A DNA stretch of 64,000 nt from Methylacidimicrobium tartarophylax (GTDB lineage Bacteria; Verrucomicrobiota; Verrucomicrobiia; Methylacidiphilales; Methylacidiphilaceae), in the NCBI RefSeq assembly GCF_902143375.2, contig NZ_CABFVA020000065.1:62001-126000 (forward strand). Direction: 5' to 3'. The translations under genes and the position numbers were made by a program. Shown here in pieces: positions 1-6,839 of the stretch; the first letter of the stretch is position 1, and every line of letters starts with the position of its first letter. A model generated the notes under the pieces. That model was not told where the DNA came from and did no database searches. It worked only from the letters and a program-made list of their open reading frames with translations.

Positions 1-296
1 GTCTAGGGCCCGATCTTTCCGACGTGGGAGAGCGCCGCACCGATCCCCGCTGGTACTATCGCTTTTTGTACGATCCTCGGGTCATTTATCCAGGCACGGT
101 CATGCCGTCCTACCGATACCTTTTCGCGCGCGTCCCGCTGTTGGGAACCCCGCTGCCCGACTCTCTTCCCCTCTCCGGCCGAGATGCGCCCCGGCCAGGG
201 TTCCAGGTCGTGCCCGGACCGGAGGCTCGGGCCCTGGTGGCCTATCTGCTATCCCTTAAAAGAGTGCCGCCCGGGGAGACGGGCAAGACGCCATGA
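1..296 (+). CDS. cytochrome c, C-terminal part (partial at window start)
   Basis: The reading frame is open from base 3 and the true start lies upstream, so only the C-terminal ~97 residues are seen. The motif GPDLSDVGERR followed by LYDPRVIYPGTVMPSY is typical of c-type cytochromes related to the monohaem subunit of cbb3 oxidases (FixO) or alternative complex III cytochromes. The Met in VMPSY would be the axial haem ligand; the CxxCH site must lie upstream. The last residues form a short helix (ALVAYLLSLKR) usual at the end of such domains. The gene overlaps the next cytochrome gene by 4 bp (ATGA), so the two are probably co-expressed as periplasmic electron carriers feeding the oxidase downstream. 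The exact subunit identity is uncertain. Confidence 0.7.
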   Translation, partial: LGPDLSDVGERRTDPRWYYRFLYDPRVIYPGTVMPSYRYLFARVPLLGTPLPDSLPLSGRDAPRPGFQVVPGPEARALVAYLLSLKRVPPGETGKTP

Positions 297-940
297 ATTG
301 CGAAGATCAGCCCGAGAGAAGGGGCCAGGAGATCTCTTCGAAAGAACGCCTCCCCTGTTTCTTTCTAGTGTTTTCGACCGTCATCGTGCTCTTTGCGGGG
401 GGCTTTTTCCTCCGGTATAGCGGGGGCTTGCGCTGGGACGTCTATGACGCAAGCGGGTATCTTGCCGGTCTTCCCCGGCCGACTGCGACCAGCGCTGTGC
501 TCGCGGGCGGGCCGGCGCAAAAGCCTGCGGCGGTCAATCCGATCCAAGTTGGCCAGGACGTCTACCAAGCGAACTGCGCCGCCTGCCATCAGCCCACCGG
601 TCAGGGGATGAGCGGCCAGTTTCCTCCGGTCGCCGGCTCGGACTGGGTCAATGGGGATCCGCGGGTGCTGGCGGCAATGGTCCTTGGCGGCTTACAGGGA
701 CCCGTTCGGGTTGCGGGAGCGGAATACAACGGGATGATGCCGGCTTGGAAGACGGTGCTCAACGATGCCAAGATCGCGGCGGTCCTGACCTTTCTGCGTC
801 AGTCGTGGGGCAATCACGGTTCCGCCGTCGAAGAAGACCAGGTGAAGTCGGTCCGAGCGGAGACGGCAAACCATGCGGCGCCCTGGAAGGTCGAGGAGGT
901 AGAGACACTCGGCAAGAGTGCGGGGAAAGAAGCAAAATAG
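293..940 (+). CDS. membrane-anchored monohaem cytochrome c
   Basis: This 215-residue protein has one N-terminal membrane segment at about residues 22-44, a linker, and a class I cytochrome c domain with the haem site CAACH near residue 101. A likely axial Met lies in GMMPAW near residue 148. The C-terminal ~40 residues are charged and probably disordered. The ATG overlaps the stop of the preceding cytochrome gene. Its position just before the terminal oxidase operon suggests it passes electrons to subunit II of the aa3 oxidase, or belongs to an upstream quinol-oxidising complex. This is inference from context. It is followed by 239 bp without a gene, containing an AT-rich patch (TAATATAA, about 1138-1145) that may be part of the oxidase promoter. 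Confidence 0.8.
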   Translation: MNCEDQPERRGQEISSKERLPCFFLVFSTVIVLFAGGFFLRYSGGLRWDVYDASGYLAGLPRPTATSAVLAGGPAQKPAAVNPIQVGQDVYQANCAACHQPTGQGMSGQFPPVAGSDWVNGDPRVLAAMVLGGLQGPVRVAGAEYNGMMPAWKTVLNDAKIAAVLTFLRQSWGNHGSAVEEDQVKSVRAETANHAAPWKVEEVETLGKSAGKEAK

Positions 941-1179
941 AACGAAAAAGGCACGTCCGCCTGGCCTGTTTCCTCTGGGGGAAGCACGTACCCTCGGGCG
1001 AACCCCTAGGCAAGAATCCTCCCAAAGCCGTCTGAGCCGATGGAAAGGCGCCAGGCATTGGAGAAGCTTGTGTGCGAACTTGTTAGGACAAGCGGAGTAG
1101 AAAAATCTTGTCAGCGTGCGCGGAAACGATTCAGTTGTAATATAAGGAAGCGACGATAGAATTTAGCGTTCTAAAAGCC

Positions 1180-3081
1180 ATGAAGGAAGAAACGGGAGTG
1201 CCGCAGGAAATGAACGAGCAGGGGGTTGCGACGGGAGGGCCGCACGGCGGCGGGAGCGGAACGGCCGCGCACGGAGCCGGCCATCACGAACACCAGATTG
1301 AGCTATCGTGGTGGAGACATTACGTCTTTTCCACCGACCACAAGGTGATCGGCATCCAGTACATGATCACCTCTCTGCTCGTTGCCCTCTTCGGTTTCGG
1401 GCTGATGGTGGTGATGCGCTGGCAGCTCTCGTTCCCGGGCAAGCCCGTGCCGGTCATCGGTCCGCTCTTGACTGCGGTGTTCGGCGCCAACCTGGCCCCA
1501 GGCGGCGTGATGACCCCGAATCTCTACAACTCCTTCGGAGCCATCCACGGAACGATGATGATCTTCATGGCGATCGTTCCGGCACTCTTCGCCGGCTTCG
1601 GCAACTTCGTCGTCCCCTTGCAGCTCGGTGCCCCAGACATGGCTTTTCCTCGCCTCAACATGGCGAGCTTTTGGAGCTTCTTCGTGGGTGTCGTGATCAT
1701 GCTCGGGAGCTTTCTGGTTCCCGGAGGAGCGGCGAAGTCGGGTTGGACCTCCTATCCGCCCCTGGCCGATATCGCCGACACGGGAATGGGCTTCGAACCG
1801 ATTCTCAACGGGCAGACTCTCTGGCTGATCGGCATGGCCTTCAACATTACTGGATCGCTCCTCGGCTCGATCAATATCATTGCCACGATCATTCAGCTGC
1901 GTGCCCCCGGCCTGCAATGGATGCGGCTGCCCGTCTTCGTCTGGTCCGAGCTGGTCACGGCTTTTCTCTTGCTCCTGGCGTTTCCGCCGCTCGAATCGGC
2001 GGCGATCATGCAGCTGATGGACCGGCTATTCGGAACCAGCTTCTTTTCGCCCGACGGCCTTATCATCGGAGGCCGCCACTGGCCGGCGAGCGGGGGCGGC
2101 TCGGCCCTGCTCTGGCAGCATCTTTTCTGGTTCCTCGGCCATCCCGAGGTCTATGTGCAGATTCTGCCCACCATGGGAATCGTGGGGGAGGTGTTCGCGA
2201 ACAACACGCGGAAGCCCTTGTGGAGCTACAAGATTTTCGTCTATTCCCTGCTGTCGATCGGTTTCCTCTCCATGGTCGTTTGGGCTCATCACATGTACAT
2301 GACGGGCATGGGGCAGAGCATTACCACCTTCTTTCAGATCTTCACGACCGTGATTTCGATGCCGTCGGTTCTTTTGGGAACCGTTCTTCTCCTTTCCCTT
2401 TGGGGTGGATCGATCCGGCTCCCAACCCCCATGCTCTTTGCCCTTGCTTGGCTGCCGATGTTCGGAATCGGCGGATTGACCGGCCTGCCGCTCGGGTGGA
2501 CGCCTTCGGACATGGTGCTCCACGACACCTACTACGTGATCGGCCACTTCCACTACATGATGGCGCCGGCTTCGATCATGGGGCTTTTTGCCGGGCTCTA
2601 CTACTGGTTCCCCAAGGCAACCGGGCGGATGATGAACGACTTTTGGGGAAAGGTGCACTTCTGGATGACCATCATCTTCTTCAACGGGGTCTTTTTCCCG
2701 ATGCTGATCCAAGGGTTCAACGGAGTACATCGCCGCTGGTACGATGGCGGGGCCGGCTGGCAGATGGCGCAGCCTGTGCTCTGGCTCAACCAGGTAATGT
2801 CCGTCTCGGCCTGGATTCTTGCGCTCGGACAGATCCCATTTATCATCAACTTCTTCTGGAGCATCTGGCGCGGGAAGAAGGTGACTTCCGACAATCCGTG
2901 GCAAGCGACCACCCTCGAGTGGGCCACCCCGACGCCTCCGGGACATGGGAATTTCCTCCATCCCGTCGCGGTCTATCGTGGTCCCTATGAGTATAGCGCT
3001 CCCGGAGCCGCTCGTGACTTTCTGCCACAGTGGGAGCAGGAAGAAAGCAGAGTCGCGGAACCGAAACTTTCCTCCGTATAA
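1180..3081 (+). CDS. ctaD: cytochrome c oxidase subunit I (aa3 type)
   Basis: Catalytic subunit of haem-copper oxidase, reducing O2 to water while pumping protons in the cytoplasmic membrane. The 633-residue sequence has about 12 membrane helices. Signature residues are visible: GHPEVY near residue 321 (CuB His and cross-linked Tyr), WAHHMYM near 368 (two more CuB His), and the haem ligand helix DTYYVIGHFHYM near 449. An N-terminal ~45-residue extension rich in Gly and His precedes the core. The first ATG is used here; a second ATG at 1210, preceded by a better purine-rich sequence, is a possible alternative start. Subunits III and IV follow at once, while subunit II comes last in the operon, which is not the common order. 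Confidence 0.95.
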   Translation: MKEETGVPQEMNEQGVATGGPHGGGSGTAAHGAGHHEHQIELSWWRHYVFSTDHKVIGIQYMITSLLVALFGFGLMVVMRWQLSFPGKPVPVIGPLLTAVFGANLAPGGVMTPNLYNSFGAIHGTMMIFMAIVPALFAGFGNFVVPLQLGAPDMAFPRLNMASFWSFFVGVVIMLGSFLVPGGAAKSGWTSYPPLADIADTGMGFEPILNGQTLWLIGMAFNITGSLLGSINIIATIIQLRAPGLQWMRLPVFVWSELVTAFLLLLAFPPLESAAIMQLMDRLFGTSFFSPDGLIIGGRHWPASGGGSALLWQHLFWFLGHPEVYVQILPTMGIVGEVFANNTRKPLWSYKIFVYSLLSIGFLSMVVWAHHMYMTGMGQSITTFFQIFTTVISMPSVLLGTVLLLSLWGGSIRLPTPMLFALAWLPMFGIGGLTGLPLGWTPSDMVLHDTYYVIGHFHYMMAPASIMGLFAGLYYWFPKATGRMMNDFWGKVHFWMTIIFFNGVFFPMLIQGFNGVHRRWYDGGAGWQMAQPVLWLNQVMSVSAWILALGQIPFIINFFWSIWRGKKVTSDNPWQATTLEWATPTPPGHGNFLHPVAVYRGPYEYSAPGAARDFLPQWEQEESRVAEPKLSSV

Positions 3082-3099
3082 CGAAAAAGGAAGCAAGAG

Positions 3100-3900
3100 A
3101 TGGAATTGGAAATTCCCTATACCGTTACCGCACGGCCGGATACGGGCTCATATAACGCGAAGATCGGCATCTGGCTCTTCTTGGCCTCGGAGGTCATGCT
3201 CTTTGGTGGCTTCTTCTCAGCCTACATCTTCCTCCGGATGGGGGCGACCCATTGGCCGCACCACCTGCTGAACGTGCCCATGGGGCTCTTCAACACCTTC
3301 GTGCTGATCACCTCCAGCATTACGATGGTGATGGCCTGGACTGCACTGAAGATGCGGCAGTTTCAGAGCTATCGGCGCTGGCTTGCAGCGACCCTGGTTT
3401 GCGGCGTCGTCTTCCTGGGGATCAAGTCGATGGAGTACAAGGACAAGTTCCATCATTACGGGGTGATCCTTAACAATGGGCAGGAGATCACGGGGCATCT
3501 GGAAATGACTCCCGCCGAAGCGATGAAGAGCTCGACGCTTCGGATCCTGCCGGATGCGGAAGACGCTGGCAGCTTTGGTTATCAACTCCGGTCGATCTTC
3601 GGCCGCCCGGCTGCGGGCGAGGAAAAGGTGCTCGAGATCCCGAAGAGCGATATCCAGTGGTGGTCGAATTTCACGCCGCGGTATAGCACCTACCTCGCGA
3701 CCTACTTTACGATGACGGGGCTTCACGGCCTCCATATTATCGGGGGACTGTTGGTGCTCGGCTTCTTCTGGGGGCCGGGGGCAAAGCTCTACCGGACCAA
3801 CCCTGAGCATTTGGCCAATCGTGTCGAGGTCGCCGGGCTCTTCTGGCACTTCGTCGACTTGGTCTGGATCTTTCTCTTCCCCACCCTCTATCTTTTGTAG
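3100..3900 (+). CDS. ctaE: cytochrome c oxidase subunit III
   Basis: A 266-residue integral membrane protein that stabilises subunit I and its proton uptake. The N-terminal helix LFLASEVMLFGGFFSAYIF and the C-terminal block FTMTGLHGLHIIGG with FWHFVDLVWIFLFPTLYLL are diagnostic for the family. Between them lies a longer soluble loop (about residues 110-185) than in many bacterial homologs; it carries no motif I recognise. The start ATG has an AAGGAAG ribosome site and lies 18 bp after subunit I, so it is in the same operon. Confidence 0.93.
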   Translation: MELEIPYTVTARPDTGSYNAKIGIWLFLASEVMLFGGFFSAYIFLRMGATHWPHHLLNVPMGLFNTFVLITSSITMVMAWTALKMRQFQSYRRWLAATLVCGVVFLGIKSMEYKDKFHHYGVILNNGQEITGHLEMTPAEAMKSSTLRILPDAEDAGSFGYQLRSIFGRPAAGEEKVLEIPKSDIQWWSNFTPRYSTYLATYFTMTGLHGLHIIGGLLVLGFFWGPGAKLYRTNPEHLANRVEVAGLFWHFVDLVWIFLFPTLYLL

Positions 3901-3927
3901 GACGATTGTTTTTAACGGAGACAAGCA

Positions 3928-4239
3928 ATGAGCGAAGAAATCCATGATCCCAGGAAGCAGGTTCCCGCTTATGTCAAGGTGTTCGGCTTGCTCCTGCTGC
4001 TCGCCGTAATCAATGTTGCCGCCTCCTACCTCCCGCTCGGCGGAGGAAACATCGGGGTGGGGTTGCTGGTTGCCGGAGCGCAGGCGATCCTCGCTCTGGG
4101 GATCCTGATGCACTTTTTTTCGGAAAAGAAGACCGTGCATCACCTCATGGCCCTTGCGATTGCTTCGGTGGTGGCGTTACTTGTCATATTCGTCTGCTGC
4201 TATGCGGATCAGCTCAACTCCGTCACCCCTGTAAAGTAG
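3928..4239 (+). CDS. ctaF: cytochrome c oxidase subunit IV (prokaryotic type)
   Basis: A small 103-residue protein with three predicted membrane helices (about residues 13-33, 38-62 and 71-93), matching the size and helix spacing of the prokaryotic COX4 family. The motif LMHFFSEKKTVHHLM between helices 2 and 3 is typical. It is an accessory subunit of the aa3 oxidase. The ATG is preceded by an ACGGAGAC ribosome site, and the gene sits 27 bp after subunit III. Confidence 0.85.
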   Translation: MSEEIHDPRKQVPAYVKVFGLLLLLAVINVAASYLPLGGGNIGVGLLVAGAQAILALGILMHFFSEKKTVHHLMALAIASVVALLVIFVCCYADQLNSVTPVK

Positions 4240-4246
4240 ATCAAAT

Positions 4247-4456
4247 ATGTCGCTTCGGCAGTTTCACCTCCTCTTCGTAAGCATCGTCACCTGCCTTTTT
4301 CTTGGACTGGGAGCCTGGTCGCTGAAAGGTTACTACAGTCATCAAGGAGGACTGCTTCTCTGGTTAGGCGCGGGCTCTTTTGCGGCCGCGTTGTTGGTAG
4401 TCGTTTACGGGGCTTGGTTCCTGCGAAAGACCCGGCGGATGGGACTTGTGGAATGA
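4247..4456 (+). CDS. small two-helix membrane protein in the oxidase operon
   Basis: This 69-residue protein is not assigned to a family. It shows two hydrophobic segments (about residues 5-26 and 33-56) and a short basic tail, so it should be a small inner-membrane protein. It starts 7 bp after subunit IV without a clear ribosome site and overlaps the next gene by 4 bp (ATGA), which suggests translational coupling. Its position inside the oxidase operon suggests an accessory or assembly role; this is inference only. Confidence 0.65.
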   Translation: MSLRQFHLLFVSIVTCLFLGLGAWSLKGYYSHQGGLLLWLGAGSFAAALLVVVYGAWFLRKTRRMGLVE

Positions 4457-4761
4457 AATCGCGAATGAGCAAGTTGCTGTCCGTGGGCGGAGGTCTCCTC
4501 TTCCTCGGGGCACTTGGGTTCGTCGCGATCGGGGATGCCTTCTTTGGGTCCTCGCTGAATATCCCTGCGGTGGGTCACGAGCCCGGAGACGCCGCGGCCT
4601 GGGCGCTGGTGGCGATCGTCTTGATCCCACTGGGAAGCGTGGTACTGCTGATCAGGACGCTCTATCGGCGGTCTCGGAAGCCTCCGCCAGCTTACGCGGA
4701 GTTTCTGGAAGAGGCGAATGGGGAAGAAGTGGATGCGGCTGGAGAGGCGCGATATCGATAG
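4453..4761 (+). CDS. small membrane protein in the oxidase operon
   Basis: This 102-residue protein has two predicted membrane helices (about residues 8-32 and 46-72) and a charged C-terminal tail rich in Glu. The start is placed at the ATG whose last two bases overlap the stop of the preceding small gene; an earlier ATG-less extension is possible but less likely. I recognise no family. With its neighbours it forms a block of three small membrane proteins between subunits IV and II. Confidence 0.6.
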   Translation: MKSRMSKLLSVGGGLLFLGALGFVAIGDAFFGSSLNIPAVGHEPGDAAAWALVAIVLIPLGSVVLLIRTLYRRSRKPPPAYAEFLEEANGEEVDAAGEARYR

Positions 4762-4813
4762 GGCATTGCCCATCATTCGACGGCGAGGGAATGAGGATCG
4801 GAGGAAACGGCAG

Positions 4814-5059
4814 ATGAATCGCTGGGGCAATGTGCGGGTTTTGCTCATCGGGCTTGCCTGTTCAGTCCCTGTCGAGAGTTGGGCGTGCGCCGTTTGCGGA
4901 GTGCCCAAGTCTGCGGCAACCCGGGGGATCTTGCCGGCCGTGGTGCTGATGCTGGTATTGTTGGGGATTGTGTTCGGTGCCTTCATTCGTTTTTTTATTC
5001 GGGCTAATCGGTCAAAACATCAATCGGGAGGGTTAGATCGTGTTCGCACTTCTTCTTGA
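4814..5059 (+). CDS. small exported/membrane protein with CxxC motif
   Basis: An 81-residue protein starting at an ATG preceded by a strong GGAGG site. The N-terminus looks like a signal peptide ending near residue 22 (VESWACAVCG), which leaves two Cys separated by two residues near the start of the mature protein. One membrane helix follows (about residues 36-60) and then a basic tail. Small proteins with an N-terminal Cys pair and a single helix occur near cytochrome oxidase genes, so a redox or metal-related assembly role is possible but unproven. The end overlaps the subunit II start by 20 bp. Confidence 0.6.
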   Translation: MNRWGNVRVLLIGLACSVPVESWACAVCGVPKSAATRGILPAVVLMLVLLGIVFGAFIRFFIRANRSKHQSGGLDRVRTSS

Positions 5060-5831
5060 GCTTACGGGAATTTCACGCTGCATGTCCCAGCATGGGCGGC
5101 AGATTGATGAATTCATGGAAGCGATCCTCTGGTTCTCGCTCATTCTTTTCGCGATCTGGTTCAGCTTTTTCGTCTATGCCCTCTATCGGTTCCGGGCGGA
5201 CAAGAGCCCGAAGGCCAGCTACGAGGGGCTCAAGGCGGATTGGCCCAAGCATTTGGAGTGGAGCATCGTTTTTGTGGAAATGGTGCTCCTCTTCGGGTTT
5301 TCGGTGCCGCTTTGGGGAAACCGGGTGCTTGATCCTCCTGGCCCGGGAGAAGCCGTGACGCTGGAAGCGGTCGCGCAGCAATTCGGCTGGATCTTCCACT
5401 ACCCGGGACCGGATGGCAGGTTGGGCCGCCGTGACATGCGCTTGGCGGACGGGATGAATCCGATCGGCCTCGACAAGACCGACCCGGCTTCCAAGGATGA
5501 CATCATCACGATGAACGAGATGCACGTGCCCGTCGGCAAACCCGTCTTAATTTATCTGGGGTCCCGGGACGTCGTTCATAATTACTACGTCATTCAGATG
5601 CGCATTCAGCGTGACGCAGTTCCCGGCCTGACCATTCCGGTCTGGTTCACGCCGACGCACACGGGCCGTTTCGAAATCGCCTGCGGCCAACTTTGCGGGG
5701 TCGGCCATTTTGCGATGAAAGGATTTCTCGTTGTCGATACCCAGAGCGACTACGAGGCTTGGCTCAAGGATATGAGTCAGCTTTCGCAGGTCGCACCACC
5801 GACCGGCGAGAAGGTCATCGCGCGGCAGTAA
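5040..5831 (+). CDS. ctaC: cytochrome c oxidase subunit II
   Basis: The 263-residue electron-entry subunit. It has two N-terminal membrane helices (about residues 26-48 and 75-98) and a periplasmic cupredoxin domain. The CuA ligands are complete: a His in HNYY near residue 180 and the motif CGQLCGVGHFAM near 215-226. There is no fused cytochrome c domain, so a separate cytochrome must donate electrons, perhaps the protein encoded at 293-940. The GTG start at 5040 has a GGGAGGG site; an ATG at 5082 is the alternative. The TAA stop coincides with the left edge of a palindromic repeat. Confidence 0.93.
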   Translation: MFALLLELTGISRCMSQHGRQIDEFMEAILWFSLILFAIWFSFFVYALYRFRADKSPKASYEGLKADWPKHLEWSIVFVEMVLLFGFSVPLWGNRVLDPPGPGEAVTLEAVAQQFGWIFHYPGPDGRLGRRDMRLADGMNPIGLDKTDPASKDDIITMNEMHVPVGKPVLIYLGSRDVVHNYYVIQMRIQRDAVPGLTIPVWFTPTHTGRFEIACGQLCGVGHFAMKGFLVVDTQSDYEAWLKDMSQLSQVAPPTGEKVIARQ

Positions 5832-6029
5832 CGTCTGCCTGTCTCAGAAGCGTTCTCCTACGGCTTACGAAGGGGAGTCGTCTGCTTCGTTGAGAAGACT
5901 TGGGTGTTTGGTCCTCGTTCGTGGGATGTCGTCATACCACTCCGGGGGAAAACCTGCGCCCCTTCTTGCATCCATGGCCATCCGCCCCGCGCCTCGAGTA
6001 CGTGGCCTTGTGGTGAGACAGGAAGGCTG
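5829..6029 (+). repeat. palindromic TA-bounded repeat, copy A (diverged)
   Basis: A diverged, about 200-bp member of the dispersed hairpin family. It starts at the TAA stop codon of ctaC. Its termini, CCTGTCTCA at 5838 and TGAGACAGG at 6014, are perfect inverted repeats but differ from the CCGCCATTTCTC ends of copies B, E and F. The core is recognisable (CTGCTTCGTTG, GTCGTCATACCACTCCGG, GAAAACCTGCGCC). The right edge shares its TG (degenerate TA) with copy B, which follows head to tail. No protein gene is supported here. Confidence 0.8.
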
Positions 6030-6211
6030 GCCGCCATTTCTCACAAGCTTTCTCCTGCGGCTTGCACAATGGGTTTGTCTGCTTCGTTGGGCTTGGTTTT
6101 CCATCCTTGCAGTATGTCGTCATACCACTCCGGTGGAAAACCTGCGCCGCGCCTTGCATCCAAGCCCATTTGCGGCGCCTCGGCTACGACATTTGCGACA
6201 AATGGCGGCTA
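6028..6211 (+). repeat. palindromic TA-bounded repeat, copy B (reference copy)
   Basis: A 184-bp element with ends CCGCCATTTCTCACAA (6031) and, at 6208 on the other arm, CCGCCATTTGTCGCAA, matching at 14 of 16 positions. Nested inverted repeats continue inward: GGTTTTCCA with TGGAAAACC and GTATG with CATAC around a TCGT loop, so the whole unit can fold into one long hairpin. The bounding dinucleotides are TG and TA. The 156 bp after it, up to the convergent lipoprotein gene, hold a run of eight G but nothing else I can name. Confidence 0.9.
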
Positions 6212-6367
6212 GTTGCGGATGTCGCTCCTCGGCAGCGAGGGTGAGGGCTTCCAGCGGCACTGCCTGGGGGGGGAAGGGGCAGGATGGCTGTTTACCAGCA
6301 TGCTGGGTCAGCGATGCGCTCCTTCCATGGAGCAAGTAGAGCCCGGAAGGGTGGGGAGCCCGCGGAC

Positions 6368-6802
6368 TTACGGTACGACGAAGATCTTGCCCGTGTAAGG
6401 GCAACGCACCTCCGTTCCCGGCGGGAAGCCGCGAACATCGACGAGCCCCGCTTCAGGTGCGTAGGGGCTTTTTACGTAACCCGGTTTCCCGTCGACGGCA
6501 ACGCCCTTGGGATACCTTGTGGCCGCGGTGGACGGTCCCCCGGAAGACTGACCTTCTTGGCCCCACGGCTTGTACTGGCCGGTTGCCGGTGTCTGACTCG
6601 CGGGGGCGCCCGACGGCGTGGAAGAAGAGGGAGAAGTGCCGGCCGGTTGATTCGCAGCAGCCGATTCCGGCTGGTTGGCCGGCTGGGGCATCGAGCCCGA
6701 ACTGGCGCCTGCGGCCTCACCGCTCTTTACTTTCTTTGACGGAGATGCACAACCGAGGACAAAGAAACTGAAGCTTAACGAAACCAGAAAGATCTTTTTC
6801 AT
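6368..6802 (-). CDS. lipoprotein with CPYTGKIF C-terminus
   Basis: A 144-residue protein with a lipoprotein signal peptide ending in LGCAS (lipidated Cys near residue 18). The middle (about 25-90) is a low-complexity linker of Ser, Pro, Ala, Gly and Gln. The conserved-looking tail has [20 protein letters not shown] and ends in [11 protein letters not shown], a pattern I associate with small uncharacterised verrucomicrobial lipoproteins. The single Cys in the tail could bind or crosslink. The function is unknown. It lies downstream of the GH57 genes on the same strand with a 37-bp gap and may be their last operon member. Confidence 0.75.
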   Translation of the reverse strand: MKKIFLVSLSFSFFVLGCASPSKKVKSGEAAGASSGSMPQPANQPESAAANQPAGTSPSSSTPSGAPASQTPATGQYKPWGQEGQSSGGPSTAATRYPKGVAVDGKPGYVKSPYAPEAGLVDVRGFPPGTEVRCPYTGKIFVVP

Positions 6803-6839
6803 CCCTTGCGCAGGAGAGTAGAGAGAAGCCTCACGGAGA

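Noticed and set aside
941-1179. A possible riboswitch or small RNA before ctaD
   Set aside because: Some G/C-rich pairing is possible, but no known conserved core was found.
1308-2990. A 560-residue frame overlapping ctaD on the same strand
   Set aside because: No recognisable domain; ctaD in the other frame has all catalytic residues.
5865-6404. Several 60-150 residue open frames on both strands in the tandem repeat region
   Set aside because: They recur at every repeat copy with the same peptide fragments in shifting frames, lack ribosome sites, and follow from the palindrome; not genes.
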